Of a DNA stretch of 64,000 bases, positions 42,321 through 53,209 are shown piece by piece. The position numbers and the translations under genes were made by a program. The stretch's first letter is position 1. Each line of letters begins with the position of its first letter. The stretch is from Massilia yuzhufengensis. GTDB taxonomy: Bacteria > Pseudomonadota > Gammaproteobacteria > Burkholderiales > Burkholderiaceae_D. Where the stretch lies: NCBI RefSeq assembly GCF_900112225.1, contig NZ_FOLD01000003.1, forward strand, positions 229,552-293,551. Direction: 5' to 3'. The notes beneath the pieces are model-generated. The model was not told the DNA's origin. It ran no database searches and was given only the letters and a program-made list of their open reading frames with translations.

Positions 42321-43145
42321 ATGAACGAAGCGACACCGCGCAAGCCCTTCCACCGTCTGCTGCTCACCGGCGCCGGAGGCGGCCTGGGAACAATGCTGCG
42401 CGAGCGCATCAAGCCCTGGGCCGATATCGTGCGCCTCTCCGACGTGCGCGTGATCGCACCGGCCGGTCCGGGCGAAGAGGTGATGCTGTGCGACCTGGCC
42501 GACCGCGATGCCGTGCTGTCCCTGCTCGACGGCGTCGACGCGGTGCTACACTTCGGCGGCGTCTCGGTGGAAGAAGAAATCGACCACATCGTCCAGGCCA
42601 ACATCGTCGGCCTGCACCACCTGTACGAGGCGGTGCACAAGAAGGGCATCAAGCGCGTGATCTACGCCAGTTCCAGCCACGTGGTCGGCTACTACCCCAC
42701 CACGCAAGTCATCGACGCCGGCGCGCCGCTGCGCCCGGACTGCATCTACGGCGTCTCGAAGTGCTTCGGCGAGGCGCTGTCGCGCTACTACTACGACCGC
42801 TTCGGCATCGAGACCGTCTGCCTGCGCATCGGCTCCTCGTTCGAAGAGCCGCGCAACGCCCGCATGATGGTCACCTTCCTGGCCCACGACGACCTGGTGG
42901 AACTGGTGCGCTGCGCGCTGTTCACGCCCAAGGTCGGCCACACGATCACGTTCGGTGTTTCCGATAACAAGACTCGCTGGTGGGACAACCGCCTGGCTGC
43001 GCACCTGGGCTACGCGCCGCAGCGCAGCTCGAGCGAATTCGCCGAGCGCTTCCCGGCCAGCAGCGTGCGGCCGGCGGCGGACGACATCGCCGCCACTTAC
43101 CAGGGCGGGCCCTTCGTGCTGGCGGGGCCGATCTACAAGGACTGA
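42321..43145 (+). CDS. udh: Uronate dehydrogenase
   Basis: A 274-residue NAD-dependent SDR of the extended type. Rossmann motif TGAGGGLG at residues 16-23 and active-site Y143-x-x-x-K147 in CIYGVSKCF; SSSHVVGYYP supplies the serine. The family oxidises glucuronate or galacturonate to the aldarolactone, the first step of the oxidative uronate pathway. It is preceded by GGAG and the 18-base operator. Downstream enzymes (glucarate/galactarate dehydratase, KDG pathway) are not in the window. Confidence 0.88.
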   Translation: MNEATPRKPFHRLLLTGAGGGLGTMLRERIKPWADIVRLSDVRVIAPAGPGEEVMLCDLADRDAVLSLLDGVDAVLHFGGVSVEEEIDHIVQANIVGLHHLYEAVHKKGIKRVIYASSSHVVGYYPTTQVIDAGAPLRPDCIYGVSKCFGEALSRYYYDRFGIETVCLRIGSSFEEPRNARMMVTFLAHDDLVELVRCALFTPKVGHTITFGVSDNKTRWWDNRLAAHLGYAPQRSSSEFAERFPASSVRPAADDIAATYQGGPFVLAGPIYKD

Positions 43146-43169
43146 ATTCCCGCGTTGTTGCCAATCACG

Positions 43170-43200
43170 GCGCCTTGCGTTCACGCGGAAGGCGCTTTTT
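43170..43200 (+). terminator. Terminator after udh
   Basis: GCGCCTT and AAGGCGC pair around a loop of 12 bases, with five T after. It lies 25 bases past the udh stop codon. Confidence 0.75.
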
Positions 43201-43237
43201 CTCGTAGGGTGGACGGCTATGCCGTCCGCCCTACGAG
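43201..43237. repeat. 37-base dispersed-type inverted repeat
   Basis: CTCGTAGGGTGGACGGC and its near reverse complement flank a TAT loop; a single mismatch is a G-T pair in RNA. Stems with GTAGGGTGG are common intergenic repeats in proteobacteria. It falls between udh and the convergent receptor gene. Confidence 0.85.
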
Positions 43238-43266
43238 AAAGGGCGGCCAACTGGCCGCCCTTCTTC
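43238..43266. terminator. Terminator for the receptor gene
   Basis: GGGCGGCCA and TGGCCGCCC pair around AC, flanked by AAA and TTCTTC, so it can work on both strands. It lies 20 bases past the stop of the TonB-dependent receptor on the minus strand. Confidence 0.78.
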
Positions 43267-43285
43267 ACATCACATCAACGCGCGC

Positions 43286-45811
43286 TTAGAACTTCACATC
43301 CAGTTTCACGCTGAAGTAGCGGAACACATCGCGCGGCGGCACCCAGCTGTCCACCGTGATGCTCGGCGAGGTCGACGTCGGTCCGGCGCGGAAGCTCGGG
43401 CCGCTGGCGTTCGCGTTCGGGATGTAGAAGCGGTCGAACAGGTTGTTCACGCGGAAGCTCAGGCGCCACAGGTCCTTGTTCTGGCGGATGCCAAAGCCAA
43501 GGTCTGCAATCGTGTAGGCGTTGTTGACCGCGCGCGGATCGTTGCTGATCGCGGTCTGGTAATCGCTCTGGTAGCGCACGTTGCCATTGATGAAGGCGCG
43601 GAAGGGCAGCGACGTGAAGCGCAGGTCGTACTGGCTGCCGATATTCACCTTGACCTTCGGCGTGCCCGGGAAGATCCCGCCCGACAGGTCCTGGATACCG
43701 GTGGTGGAACCGGCGCGGATCGGGAAGCAGTTGCGGTTCCAGCCGCCCAGCGAGCCGCCTTCACCGAGGCCAGTGGTGCCGATCGCCGGGTTGGTGTTGT
43801 CCTGGTAGCAGGGACCGTTCTTCCAGTCTTCGATGCTCGGGCGGGTGTAGGCCAGCGCGGCGTTCATCGACCAGTTCGGGGTGATGAGCAGGTTGGCGTC
43901 AAGCTCGAAGCCCTTGGTGCGCAGTTTCGGGATCGAGTTGAGCTGGGTGTAGATGGTCGGGTCGTTCGGCAGCACGAACGAGGTGTTCTGCTGGTAGTGC
44001 TCGAAGTCGGTCTTGTAGACGACGGCGGCGACCGACATGCGATTGTTGAACAGGTTCGCCTTGGTGCCCAGCTCATAGGTGCGGCTGGTTTCCGGGTCCA
44101 CCGGGAAGGCGGCCGAGGCGCGCAGGCCGCTGGTTACGTCGTAGGCCTTGCCCTTGTGGCCGGTGGCGGTCATGGCGTAGACCATCAGGTCGCGGTTGAT
44201 CTGCTTCTGGATACTCAGCTTGCCGGTGGTCGACCAGTCTTCGTTGCCGCTGCTGCCGAACACGTCGACGCCGACCGGGCCCGGGACGAAGGTGGAGCGG
44301 TCCAGCTGGTCGGTGAAGAAGTTGCGCTCGTAGTTGAAGCCCGATTCTTCCAGGTTGCGGCGCAGGCCGGCCACCAGGGTCCAGGTCGGGGCGAAGTCCC
44401 AGGTGGCCTGGCCGAACGCCGCCTTGTTGACGTTATAGATGTCGGTGTAGTAGTTGGTCGGGCTCGATGGCGAGTTCGATGCGCAGCGGGTCGGCGCCAC
44501 GCAGAAGCCGCGGATGAAGTGGCGGTCGATTTCGTTACGCGCCCACCACAGGCCGGCCACGTAGCGCAGGCCGTTGTTGTCCGGCGAGACCAGGCGCAAT
44601 TCCTGGGTCTTTGAGCGGATGTCGTAGGTGCCGAACTGGTTGTTGCCGACCGTGAGCTTGGTCTCGCCCGGACGGGCGATGGTCGGCTGGTCGGTAAAAT
44701 CCTGGTCGCGCGAGTCGTTGGCCTTGTAGCGCTGGTAGGACGAGATCGACATCAGGGTCGCGTCGTTCGGCAGCGTGTAAGACAGTTTCAGGCCGGTGCC
44801 GGTGGTCTTCGAACTGATCCCGGTCGGGAAGTCGCGCCGCACCAGGCGGTTGCCCGGGTCGGTCGGGTCGATCCCTGCCAGCACCAGGGACGCCGGCAGC
44901 AGCGGGTTGCCGTTCATGTAAGCGGTGTTGATGTCGACCGGGACCCGGGTCAGGTTGCCGGCGGCCGCGCTGCCGGTGGTGCGATAGAAGCCGTTCACCG
45001 CGGTCACGCCGCGGGTGTTGGTCTGCTCGTTATACTGCGGCATGATGTCGACGTCGAGGTTCCGGATCGGGGTCCAGGAAATCTTCGCCATCATGGTCTT
45101 GCCGGACGAGCCGTTGACCTTCTCGCCGGTTGTCAGGTTGGTGAAGTTACCCGGCATGTCGCTTTTGTTGGCGGCGATGCGGATGCCGAAGGTCTCGGTC
45201 AGGCGCCCGCCCATCGAGGCGGCCAGGCGGTACTCGTGGTCGTTGGTGTAGTAGGCGCTGCCGCGGTAGACCATCGGTCCGCTGATCGGCTTGGTGACGA
45301 TATTGATCGCGCCGGCCACCGCCGACTTGCCGAACAGGGTGCTCTGCGGGCCTTTCAGCACCTCCACGCGGGCCACGTCGGCCAGGTCGCGGAAGGCCTG
45401 GAACTGCACCGCGATCGGGATATCGTCGATGATCACCGAGACGTCCGATTCCACGCCGATGCCCACCGAGACGGTGCCGATGCCGCGCATGAACAGCGCG
45501 TTGTTGGCGGCGGTGGTGCCGGAAGCCTGCGTGAGCGACGGGGTGAGGGCGACGATGTCCTCGATCTCGCGCACGTTGTTACGCTGCAGCTCCTCTTCCG
45601 AGATGACGGAGATCGCCATCGGCACGCTTTCCAGCTTCTCGACCCGCTTGTTGGCGGTGACGATCACGGACTGCAGCTTGTTCGGGTCCGGTTGCGCTTC
45701 TTGTGCTTCCTGCGCATAGACGGGCACTGCCCACTGCGCGACGGCCAGCGCGACCACGGCCGCCAGCGGTTTGACGGCGATGATGCGGCCTTCGGTTCTG
45801 TTCTTGTCCAA
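43286..45811 (-). CDS. TonB-dependent outer-membrane receptor
   Basis: An 841-residue receptor with a signal peptide (ending near VYAQEAQ), a TonB-box-like segment LQSVIVTANKR, a plug domain (about 60-170, with LFMRGIGTVSVGIGVESDVS and VEVLKGPQSTLFGKSAVAGA) and a long beta-barrel ending in RYFSVKLDVKF, a C-terminal Phe as in outer-membrane proteins. Plug sequence is like the FyuA/CirA-type receptors of sphingomonads and xanthomonads. It sits 84 bases after the GH88 gene on the same strand and lacks its own operator, so it is likely in that operon and imports oligouronides. Confidence 0.9.
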   Translation of the reverse strand: MDKNRTEGRIIAVKPLAAVVALAVAQWAVPVYAQEAQEAQPDPNKLQSVIVTANKRVEKLESVPMAISVISEEELQRNNVREIEDIVALTPSLTQASGTTAANNALFMRGIGTVSVGIGVESDVSVIIDDIPIAVQFQAFRDLADVARVEVLKGPQSTLFGKSAVAGAINIVTKPISGPMVYRGSAYYTNDHEYRLAASMGGRLTETFGIRIAANKSDMPGNFTNLTTGEKVNGSSGKTMMAKISWTPIRNLDVDIMPQYNEQTNTRGVTAVNGFYRTTGSAAAGNLTRVPVDINTAYMNGNPLLPASLVLAGIDPTDPGNRLVRRDFPTGISSKTTGTGLKLSYTLPNDATLMSISSYQRYKANDSRDQDFTDQPTIARPGETKLTVGNNQFGTYDIRSKTQELRLVSPDNNGLRYVAGLWWARNEIDRHFIRGFCVAPTRCASNSPSSPTNYYTDIYNVNKAAFGQATWDFAPTWTLVAGLRRNLEESGFNYERNFFTDQLDRSTFVPGPVGVDVFGSSGNEDWSTTGKLSIQKQINRDLMVYAMTATGHKGKAYDVTSGLRASAAFPVDPETSRTYELGTKANLFNNRMSVAAVVYKTDFEHYQQNTSFVLPNDPTIYTQLNSIPKLRTKGFELDANLLITPNWSMNAALAYTRPSIEDWKNGPCYQDNTNPAIGTTGLGEGGSLGGWNRNCFPIRAGSTTGIQDLSGGIFPGTPKVKVNIGSQYDLRFTSLPFRAFINGNVRYQSDYQTAISNDPRAVNNAYTIADLGFGIRQNKDLWRLSFRVNNLFDRFYIPNANASGPSFRAGPTSTSPSITVDSWVPPRDVFRYFSVKLDVKF

Positions 45812-45895
45812 GCTTGTCTCCTTGATTTTCTAAAAAGAGGCCGGGCCCGGGTAGCGGCTGCCGTGGCAGCTGATCCCGCGCTCCGGCCGGATCCG

Positions 45896-47119
45896 TCAGT
45901 GTTTCGGCAGCGTCGCCTTCAGGCGCAGCAGCGCTTCCAGGAAGTAGTAATCGGCGTAATTCAGCGGCACATCGATCTCCTTGCCGGCCGGCTTGTGGCC
46001 GGTGGCGTGCATCAGCAGGAAGCCACCGTTTTCGCCCGGCGCCGCCAGATAGGCCGGGGAGGCCAGGCTGCGCAGCTGGGCTTCGGCAAAGGCGCGGTAG
46101 CGCTGCGCCGCGGCCTTGTCGGAAAATCCGGCCAGTTCCAGCAGGGCCGACGCCGTGATGGCCGCGGCCGAACTGTCGCGCGGCGCCGCGGGAATGGCGG
46201 CGTCGTCGAAGTCCCAGTAAGGCACCTTGTCGGCGGGCAGGCGCGGGTGGTCCATGAAGAAGGCGGCAATCTTGTGCGCCTGCTGCAGGTATTCAAGCTT
46301 CCTGGTCTCGCGGTACATCATCGTGTAGCCGTACAGGCCCCAGGCCTGGCCGCGCGCCCACGCCGATTCGTTGGCATTGCCCTGCACCGTCACCTTGGCG
46401 CGCACCGCGCCGGTCTGCGGGTCGTAATCGACCAGGTGGTAGCTCGAGTTATCGGGCCTGAAGTGGTGCTTGAGCGTCGTGTCCGCGTGCAGGATGGCGA
46501 CCTCGCGATAGCGCGGTTCGTTCGACGCGCGCGACGACCAGGTGAGCAGCTCCAGGTTCATCATGTTGTCGATGATGACCGGGAAGGCCCAGCTGCTGTT
46601 CTTCCACAGCTCCCAGGACTGGATGCTGCCGACCTTCGGGTTGAAGCGGGTGACCAGGGTGGTGGCGCCGGCCAGCAGGGCGTCGCGGTAGGCCGGGTCC
46701 CTGGTCAGGCGGTAGCCGTTGCCGTAGCTTGCTCCCAGCATGAAGCCGAGGTCGTGGTGCGACTTGTCGAACTTGGCCGGCGCCATGCGCGCGGTGTAGT
46801 CGGCGGCGGCGGCGCGCCATGTCTTGTTGCCGGTGGCTTCATACAGGTACCACAGCGAGCCGGGGAAGAAACCGGAGGTCCAGTCCTTCACCTCCACTTG
46901 CTTCACGTCGCCGTTTTCCACTGTGCGCGGGAAGCCGGGTTTCGGCTGGACCCTGGCCAGCATGCCGCTGTACTGGGTGGAAGCAGCGTTCATGCTGCGG
47001 CTGATCAGTTTGGCGGTGGATTCGTCGGTCGCGGCGCTGGCGGCGCTGGCGAACGCGAGGCCGAGGGCCAGCGCGCCGAGGGTGCGTAGGGCAGAAACCT
47101 GGGGCAGGGAGTGGCGCAT
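45896..47119 (-). CDS. Unsaturated uronyl hydrolase, GH88 family
   Basis: A 407-residue secreted protein (signal peptide to about FASAASA). GH88 enzymes hydrate the 4,5-unsaturated uronic end made by lyases and release it. Catalytic Asp residues are readable as D123 in SHHDLGFM and D184 in VIIDNMMNLELL; their spacing of 61 equals that of D88 and D149 in Bacillus UGL. ARGQAWGLYGYTMMYRETR is another family block. Operator GTTAAGCGTTTTCC (complement) lies 76 bases upstream. Product would go to the unsaturated uronate and then KDG route. Confidence 0.92.
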   Translation of the reverse strand: MRHSLPQVSALRTLGALALGLAFASAASAATDESTAKLISRSMNAASTQYSGMLARVQPKPGFPRTVENGDVKQVEVKDWTSGFFPGSLWYLYEATGNKTWRAAAADYTARMAPAKFDKSHHDLGFMLGASYGNGYRLTRDPAYRDALLAGATTLVTRFNPKVGSIQSWELWKNSSWAFPVIIDNMMNLELLTWSSRASNEPRYREVAILHADTTLKHHFRPDNSSYHLVDYDPQTGAVRAKVTVQGNANESAWARGQAWGLYGYTMMYRETRKLEYLQQAHKIAAFFMDHPRLPADKVPYWDFDDAAIPAAPRDSSAAAITASALLELAGFSDKAAAQRYRAFAEAQLRSLASPAYLAAPGENGGFLLMHATGHKPAGKEIDVPLNYADYYFLEALLRLKATLPKH

Positions 47120-47194
47120 GATGCATCGTCTCCTGAATATTTTTTGTGGTTGAGCAAATCCTAGACAGAAGATGAAGCAAAGTCAACAGATTTA

Positions 47195-47208
47195 GGAAAA
47201 CGCTTAAC
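47195..47208. promoter_or_regulatory. LacI-type operator before the GH88 operon
   Basis: GGAAAACGCTTAAC is the reverse complement of GTTAAGCGTTTTCC, differing from the lyase operators by one base. It stands 76 bases before the GH88 start. Confidence 0.75.
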
Positions 47209-47449
47209 TAGACTGAAATGCGGCCCTTAGCCCGTCCTTTGGTAGGGGCGGCGCCCACAAGAAGGCGCTATGGGAGAAAACGTTTTGCCGCTGTTTTTAA
47301 GTGCTGGGATAACCTGATTGAGCGCGCAGAAAATAATTCTGGAAACGTTGCCAATTTGCGACGGAATAGCGCCTTTGGGAGAGGCCGGCAGCTGGCGATT
47401 ACGAGGGGAGGGGAGTCACGGCGATGCCAGGATGGCGACGCCCGAAAAG
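47209..47449. promoter_or_regulatory. Spacer upstream of the GH88 operon with a second operator-like site
   Basis: No gene is supported here. A further AAAACGTTTT core lies at 47276-47285 (GAGAAAACGTTTTGCC), resembling the LacI-type operators, so looping between it and 47195-47208 is possible. The rest has no recognised element. Together with 47120-47194 and the tRNA terminator this fills the 371 bases between GH88 and tRNA-His. Confidence 0.45.
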
Positions 47450-47476
47450 CAAAAAGCCCAGTCACAGGACTGGGCT
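47450..47476 (-). terminator. Terminator after tRNA-His
   Basis: AGCCCAGTC and GACTGGGCT pair around ACAG-like loop bases; on the minus strand it ends in a T run. It lies 15 bases past the tRNA end. Confidence 0.82.
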
Positions 47477-47490
47477 CATGCTTGAATTTT

Positions 47491-47567
47491 TGGGGTGGCT
47501 GATGGGGCTCGAACCCACGACAACAGGAATCACAATCCTGGACTCTACCAACTGAGCTACAGCCACC
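47491..47567 (-). tRNA. tRNA-His (GTG anticodon)
   Basis: On the minus strand the cloverleaf is complete: acceptor GTGGCTG pairs with CAGCCAC, the anticodon loop is ATTGTGA (GTG), the T loop is GGTTCGAGC, and CCA is encoded. The extra G at position -1 opposite C73 is the identity element of tRNA-His. It lies 74 bases after murI on the same strand. Confidence 0.96.
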
Positions 47568-47641
47568 ACTGACTTACTGATTTGCCGCGTTGTTGCTGCG
47601 ACAGAACAAGATTATACAAAGGTCTTCACCAACTGGCAAAT

Positions 47642-48523
47642 TTAATTGTGCGGTGCGGATGAGCCGGGGAGGTGAGCGCCGGGTTCCACCTCGTTCACAG
47701 GCGGATCCTGCCCCAGCAGGCCGGCAAACGCCGCCGACAGCGCCGCCGCGCTGGCCGTGGTGAACCCGTCCAGGCGCGCCGCCTCGCCACCAGGGATCCG
47801 CAGCAGCCCTTCCGCCTCGAGCAGCCGCGCCAGCTGGCGCGCCACCGCCTCGCCGGTGTCGATCAGGGCGACCCTGGCGCACGTATGCCGCTCGATCACC
47901 CGCTCGATCGACGCCTGCACCAGCGGGTAGTGGGTGCACCCGAGCACCAGGGTATCGGCCCCTTGGGCCAGCAGCGGCGCGATATACCCCTCCAGCATCG
48001 CGTCCAGCGCCGGCGCACCAGATTCCCCGAACTCGATCTGGTCGGCCAGGCCCACGCAGGGCTGCAGCAGGAAGCGTGCGCCGCTGGCTTCCACGATCTG
48101 GTCGCGCAGCAGCAGGAATTTATCCCCGGCCAGCGTGCGCTCGGTGGCCAGCACGCCCACCGTGCCATTGCGGGTGGCGGCGGCGCCGGGTTTCAGGCCC
48201 GGTTCGACGCCGACAATCGGCATGTGGGGATAGCGTTCGCGCAGCACGCGCACGGCGGCCACGGTGGCCGTGTTGCACGCCACCACCAGCGCCTTGACGC
48301 CGCGCGCCACCAGGAAGGCGGCAACGCCCAGCACGCGCTCGATGACCACGTGTTCAGGCTTGTCGCCATAGGGCGCGAAGCTGGTATCGGCGAAATACAG
48401 GAGGTGTTCGTCCGGCAGTTGCGCCTGGATATGGCGCAGCACCGACAAGCCGCCGACGCCCGAATCAAAAATACCGACCGGGGCGCCAGGGAGGAAGAGG
48501 GGAGTTGTCATGGTCGACAACAT
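47642..48523 (-). CDS. murI: Glutamate racemase
   Basis: A 293-residue enzyme that converts L- to D-glutamate for peptidoglycan. Motifs: GIFDSGVGGLSVLRH at the start, first catalytic Cys in VVACNTATV, second in LGCTHYPLV. An alternative start lies four codons in (MTTPLF). The overlapping position near fumarase has no known meaning. It ends just before tRNA-His, which may be read from the same transcript. Confidence 0.96.
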   Translation of the reverse strand: MLSTMTTPLFLPGAPVGIFDSGVGGLSVLRHIQAQLPDEHLLYFADTSFAPYGDKPEHVVIERVLGVAAFLVARGVKALVVACNTATVAAVRVLRERYPHMPIVGVEPGLKPGAAATRNGTVGVLATERTLAGDKFLLLRDQIVEASGARFLLQPCVGLADQIEFGESGAPALDAMLEGYIAPLLAQGADTLVLGCTHYPLVQASIERVIERHTCARVALIDTGEAVARQLARLLEAEGLLRIPGGEAARLDGFTTASAAALSAAFAGLLGQDPPVNEVEPGAHLPGSSAPHN

Positions 48524-48552
48524 GGGCGGGTATTAACCCCGCCCACGCATCA

Positions 48553-50088
48553 TCACAGTGCGTTGACCGGAATGCCTTTCAGCGATTCGATCTTGGCCGA
48601 CCATTCCTTCGGGCCGGTGTTGTGTACCGAGGTGCCGGTGGAGTCCACGGCGACGGTCACCGGCATGTCGGTCACGTCGAACTCGTAGATCGCTTCCATG
48701 CCCAGGTCGGCGAAACCGACCACGGTGGCCGACTTGATCGCCTTCGACACCAGGTAGGCCGAGCCGCCCACCGCCATCAGGTAGGCCGACTTGTGCTTCT
48801 GGATCGATTCGATCGCCGCCGGGCCACGCTCGGCCTTGCCGATCATCGAGATCAGGCCGGTCTGTTCCAGCATCATGTCGGTAAACTTGTCCATGCGGGT
48901 CGCGGTGGTCGGGCCTGCCGGGCCGACGACTTCGCTGCCCACCGGGTCGACCGGGCCGACGTAGTAGATCACGCGGTTGGTGAAGTCCACCGGCAGTTGC
49001 TCACCCTTGGACAGCATGTCCTGGATGCGCTTGTGCGCGGCGTCGCGGCCGGTCAGCATCTTGCCGTTGAGCAGCAGGGTCTGGCCCGGCTTCCACGAAG
49101 CGACTTCTTCCTTCGTGAGGGTGTTCAGGTCGACGCGCTTCGATTTCTCGGTGTCCGGCATCCACTGCACGTCCGGCCAGGTAGAGAGCGCCGGCGGTTC
49201 GATGTACGACGGGCCCGAGCCGTCCAGCACGAAGTGGGCGTGGCGGGTAGCGGCGCAGTTCGGGATCATCGCCACCGGCTTCGAAGCCGCGTGGGTCGGG
49301 TACATGTTGATCTTGACGTCCAGCACGGTGGTCAGGCCGCCCAGGCCCTGGGCGCCGATGCCCAGCGCATTGATCTTGTCGCACAGTTCGATGCGCAGCT
49401 CTTCCGTTTTGTTTTGCGGGCCGCGCAGCTTGAGCTCGTACATGTCGATGTCTTCCATCAACGATTCCTTGGCCATCAGCATCGCCTTTTCGGCGGTGCC
49501 GCCGATGCCGATGCCCAGCATGCCCGGCGGGCACCAGCCGGCGCCCATCAGCGGCACGGTCTTCATGACCCAGTCCACCAGCGAGTCGGACGGGTTGAGC
49601 ATGACGAACTTGGTCTTGTTTTCCGAACCGCCGCCCTTGGCCGCAACCTTGACGTCGACGGTCTCGCCTTCGACCAGTTCCATGTGGACCACGGCCGGGG
49701 TGTTGTCCTTGGTGTTCTTGCGCTCGAAGTGCGGGTCGGCCACGATCGAGGCGCGCAGCTTGTTGTCCTCGAACGCATACGCGCGGCGCACGCCTTCGTT
49801 GACGGCGTCGGTGACGGTGCCGGTAAAGCCTTCGAAGCGCACGCCCATGCCGATCTTCAGGAACACGTTGACGATGCCGGTGTCCTGGCAGATCGGGCGC
49901 TTGCCTTCCGCGCACATGCGCGAGTTGGTCAGGATCTGGGCGATGGCGTCTTTTGCGGCCGGGCTTTGCTCGGTCTCATACGCGCGCGCCAGGTGCTGGA
50001 TATAGTCAGCCGGATGGTAGTAGCTGATGTACTGGAGGGCTGCCGCGACCGATTCGATGAGGTCGCTCTGGGTGATAACGGTTGCCAT
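48553..50088 (-). CDS. fumA: Class I fumarate hydratase (fumarase A/B type)
   Basis: A 511-residue iron-sulfur hydro-lyase of the citric acid cycle that interconverts fumarate and malate. Both parts of the class I enzyme are present: the alpha-like region with RPICQDTGIVNVFLKIG and GSENKTKFVMLNPSDSLVDW, and the beta-like region with YYVGPVDPVGSEVVGPAGPT and KFTDMMLEQTGLISMIGKAE. Cluster cysteines are in CQDTG, PNCAATRH and the CPPGMLG stretch. It lies 22 bases after the YqhA-like gene and is probably co-transcribed. Confidence 0.96.
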   Translation of the reverse strand: MATVITQSDLIESVAAALQYISYYHPADYIQHLARAYETEQSPAAKDAIAQILTNSRMCAEGKRPICQDTGIVNVFLKIGMGVRFEGFTGTVTDAVNEGVRRAYAFEDNKLRASIVADPHFERKNTKDNTPAVVHMELVEGETVDVKVAAKGGGSENKTKFVMLNPSDSLVDWVMKTVPLMGAGWCPPGMLGIGIGGTAEKAMLMAKESLMEDIDMYELKLRGPQNKTEELRIELCDKINALGIGAQGLGGLTTVLDVKINMYPTHAASKPVAMIPNCAATRHAHFVLDGSGPSYIEPPALSTWPDVQWMPDTEKSKRVDLNTLTKEEVASWKPGQTLLLNGKMLTGRDAAHKRIQDMLSKGEQLPVDFTNRVIYYVGPVDPVGSEVVGPAGPTTATRMDKFTDMMLEQTGLISMIGKAERGPAAIESIQKHKSAYLMAVGGSAYLVSKAIKSATVVGFADLGMEAIYEFDVTDMPVTVAVDSTGTSVHNTGPKEWSAKIESLKGIPVNAL

Positions 50089-50110
50089 GGAAGTTCTCGA
50101 TCAGGGGAAG

Positions 50111-50716
50111 TTAATGTTTTGCGTGCGTGGTCATGACGATGCGGTCGGTGTAGGCGATTGCGATGGCCGACACCAGGAAGGCGCAGTGAATCAGCGTTTG
50201 CCACATCATCGTGTCCGTATTCGGATAGTTGGCCGCATTGATGAAGGTTTTCAGCAAGTGAATCGACGAAATGCCGATGATCGCCATCGCCAGCTTGGTT
50301 TTCAGCACCGAGGCATTCACGTGCGACAGCCATTCCGGCTGGTCCGGGTGGCCTTCGAGGTGCATGCGCGAGACAAAGGTTTCGTAGCCGCCGACGATCA
50401 CCATGATCAGCAGGTTCGAGATCATCACCACGTCGATCAGGCCCAGCACCACCAGCATGATGGTGGTTTCGGTCAGCTTGGTCGGACGCGGTGCACCCGG
50501 CACGGTGACGGCGTCCAGGATGTGCTGGAGCGACGCGACGTTGCCCATCGCAGCGCCGATCAGGTCCTTGAGTTCGACCCAGAAGTGGAATACGTAGACG
50601 CACTGCGCCAGGATCAGGCCGAGGTAGAGCGGCAACTGCAGCCAGCGGCTGGCGAAAATCAGGTTGTTGAGCGGAGTAAGCTTTTTGACTTCGTTCGGGG
50701 GGATTGACTGCGCCAT
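50111..50716 (-). CDS. YqhA-family membrane protein (UPF0114)
   Basis: I start at [16 protein letters not shown] (201 residues). It has about four membrane helices, and blocks ALILVVLG-like [20 protein letters not shown] and [20 protein letters not shown] that identify the TIGR00645/YqhA family of unknown function. It precedes fumA with a 22-base gap. Confidence 0.88.
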   Translation of the reverse strand: MAQSIPPNEVKKLTPLNNLIFASRWLQLPLYLGLILAQCVYVFHFWVELKDLIGAAMGNVASLQHILDAVTVPGAPRPTKLTETTIMLVVLGLIDVVMISNLLIMVIVGGYETFVSRMHLEGHPDQPEWLSHVNASVLKTKLAMAIIGISSIHLLKTFINAANYPNTDTMMWQTLIHCAFLVSAIAIAYTDRIVMTTHAKH

Positions 50717-50909
50717 CGGGTGTTGACTCCAGGGATGCGGGGACAAATACAGCCGAGCATTTTACACCCGTCGCCGCGCCCTTGCCGGTTCTTCGCCGCT
50801 TTGCAGCAAGGTTGGTAGAATGGCACTTCATGAGAAGCCTGGTGTAAGGGCTCAGTAAGCGAGCGCCCCTAAGGTGTCCAGTAAAAACCTTACTATTATG
50901 GAGACGACA

Positions 50910-52907
<1,998 letters not shown>

Positions 52908-52927
52908 GACTGGTCGGATTCAAGAGA

Positions 52928-52965
52928 AACGCCCGTTTCCTCGCGAGAGGAGCGGGCGTTTTTTA
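52928..52965 (+). terminator. Terminator after acs
   Basis: AACGCCCG and CGGGCGTT enclose an additional short stem CCTC/GAGG and are followed by T runs. It lies 21 bases past the stop. Confidence 0.88.
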
Positions 52966-53024
52966 TTTTGCGTTGTGCTGCACGAGTAGCGAACCAACAG
53001 CTCTTCATTCAACCACATAACACG

Positions 53025-53136
53025 CACGTCGTTCCGGCGCAGGCCGGAACCCAAGTTTTTTCCGCAGTCGCCAACGGTGAACTCGCGCGCTACCTCTGCG
53101 CGACGGACTTGGATCCCGGCCTGCGCCGGGAGTCAT
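53025..53136. repeat. Long palindromic intergenic repeat
   Basis: Arms at 53025-53055 and 53107-53136 pair over about 28 bases with few changes, centred on GGCGCAGGCCGG and its partner CCGGCCTGCGCC. The loop is about 51 bases. Paired-arm elements of this style, starting GTCGTTCC and ending near GGAGTCATG, are widespread intergenic repeats. No gene is seen in 52966-53209. Confidence 0.82.
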
Positions 53137-53209
53137 GGGCGCCAGTGGCGCGCATGACGACTCAAAGGGTAGAGGTACTAACGAATCCACGTAATGTCAG
53201 GGCCATTGC

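Noticed and set aside
43201..43237. Inverted repeat as an operator of the uronan repressor
   Set aside because: It has no AAACGTTT core and sits between convergent gene ends; it matches a dispersed intergenic repeat instead.
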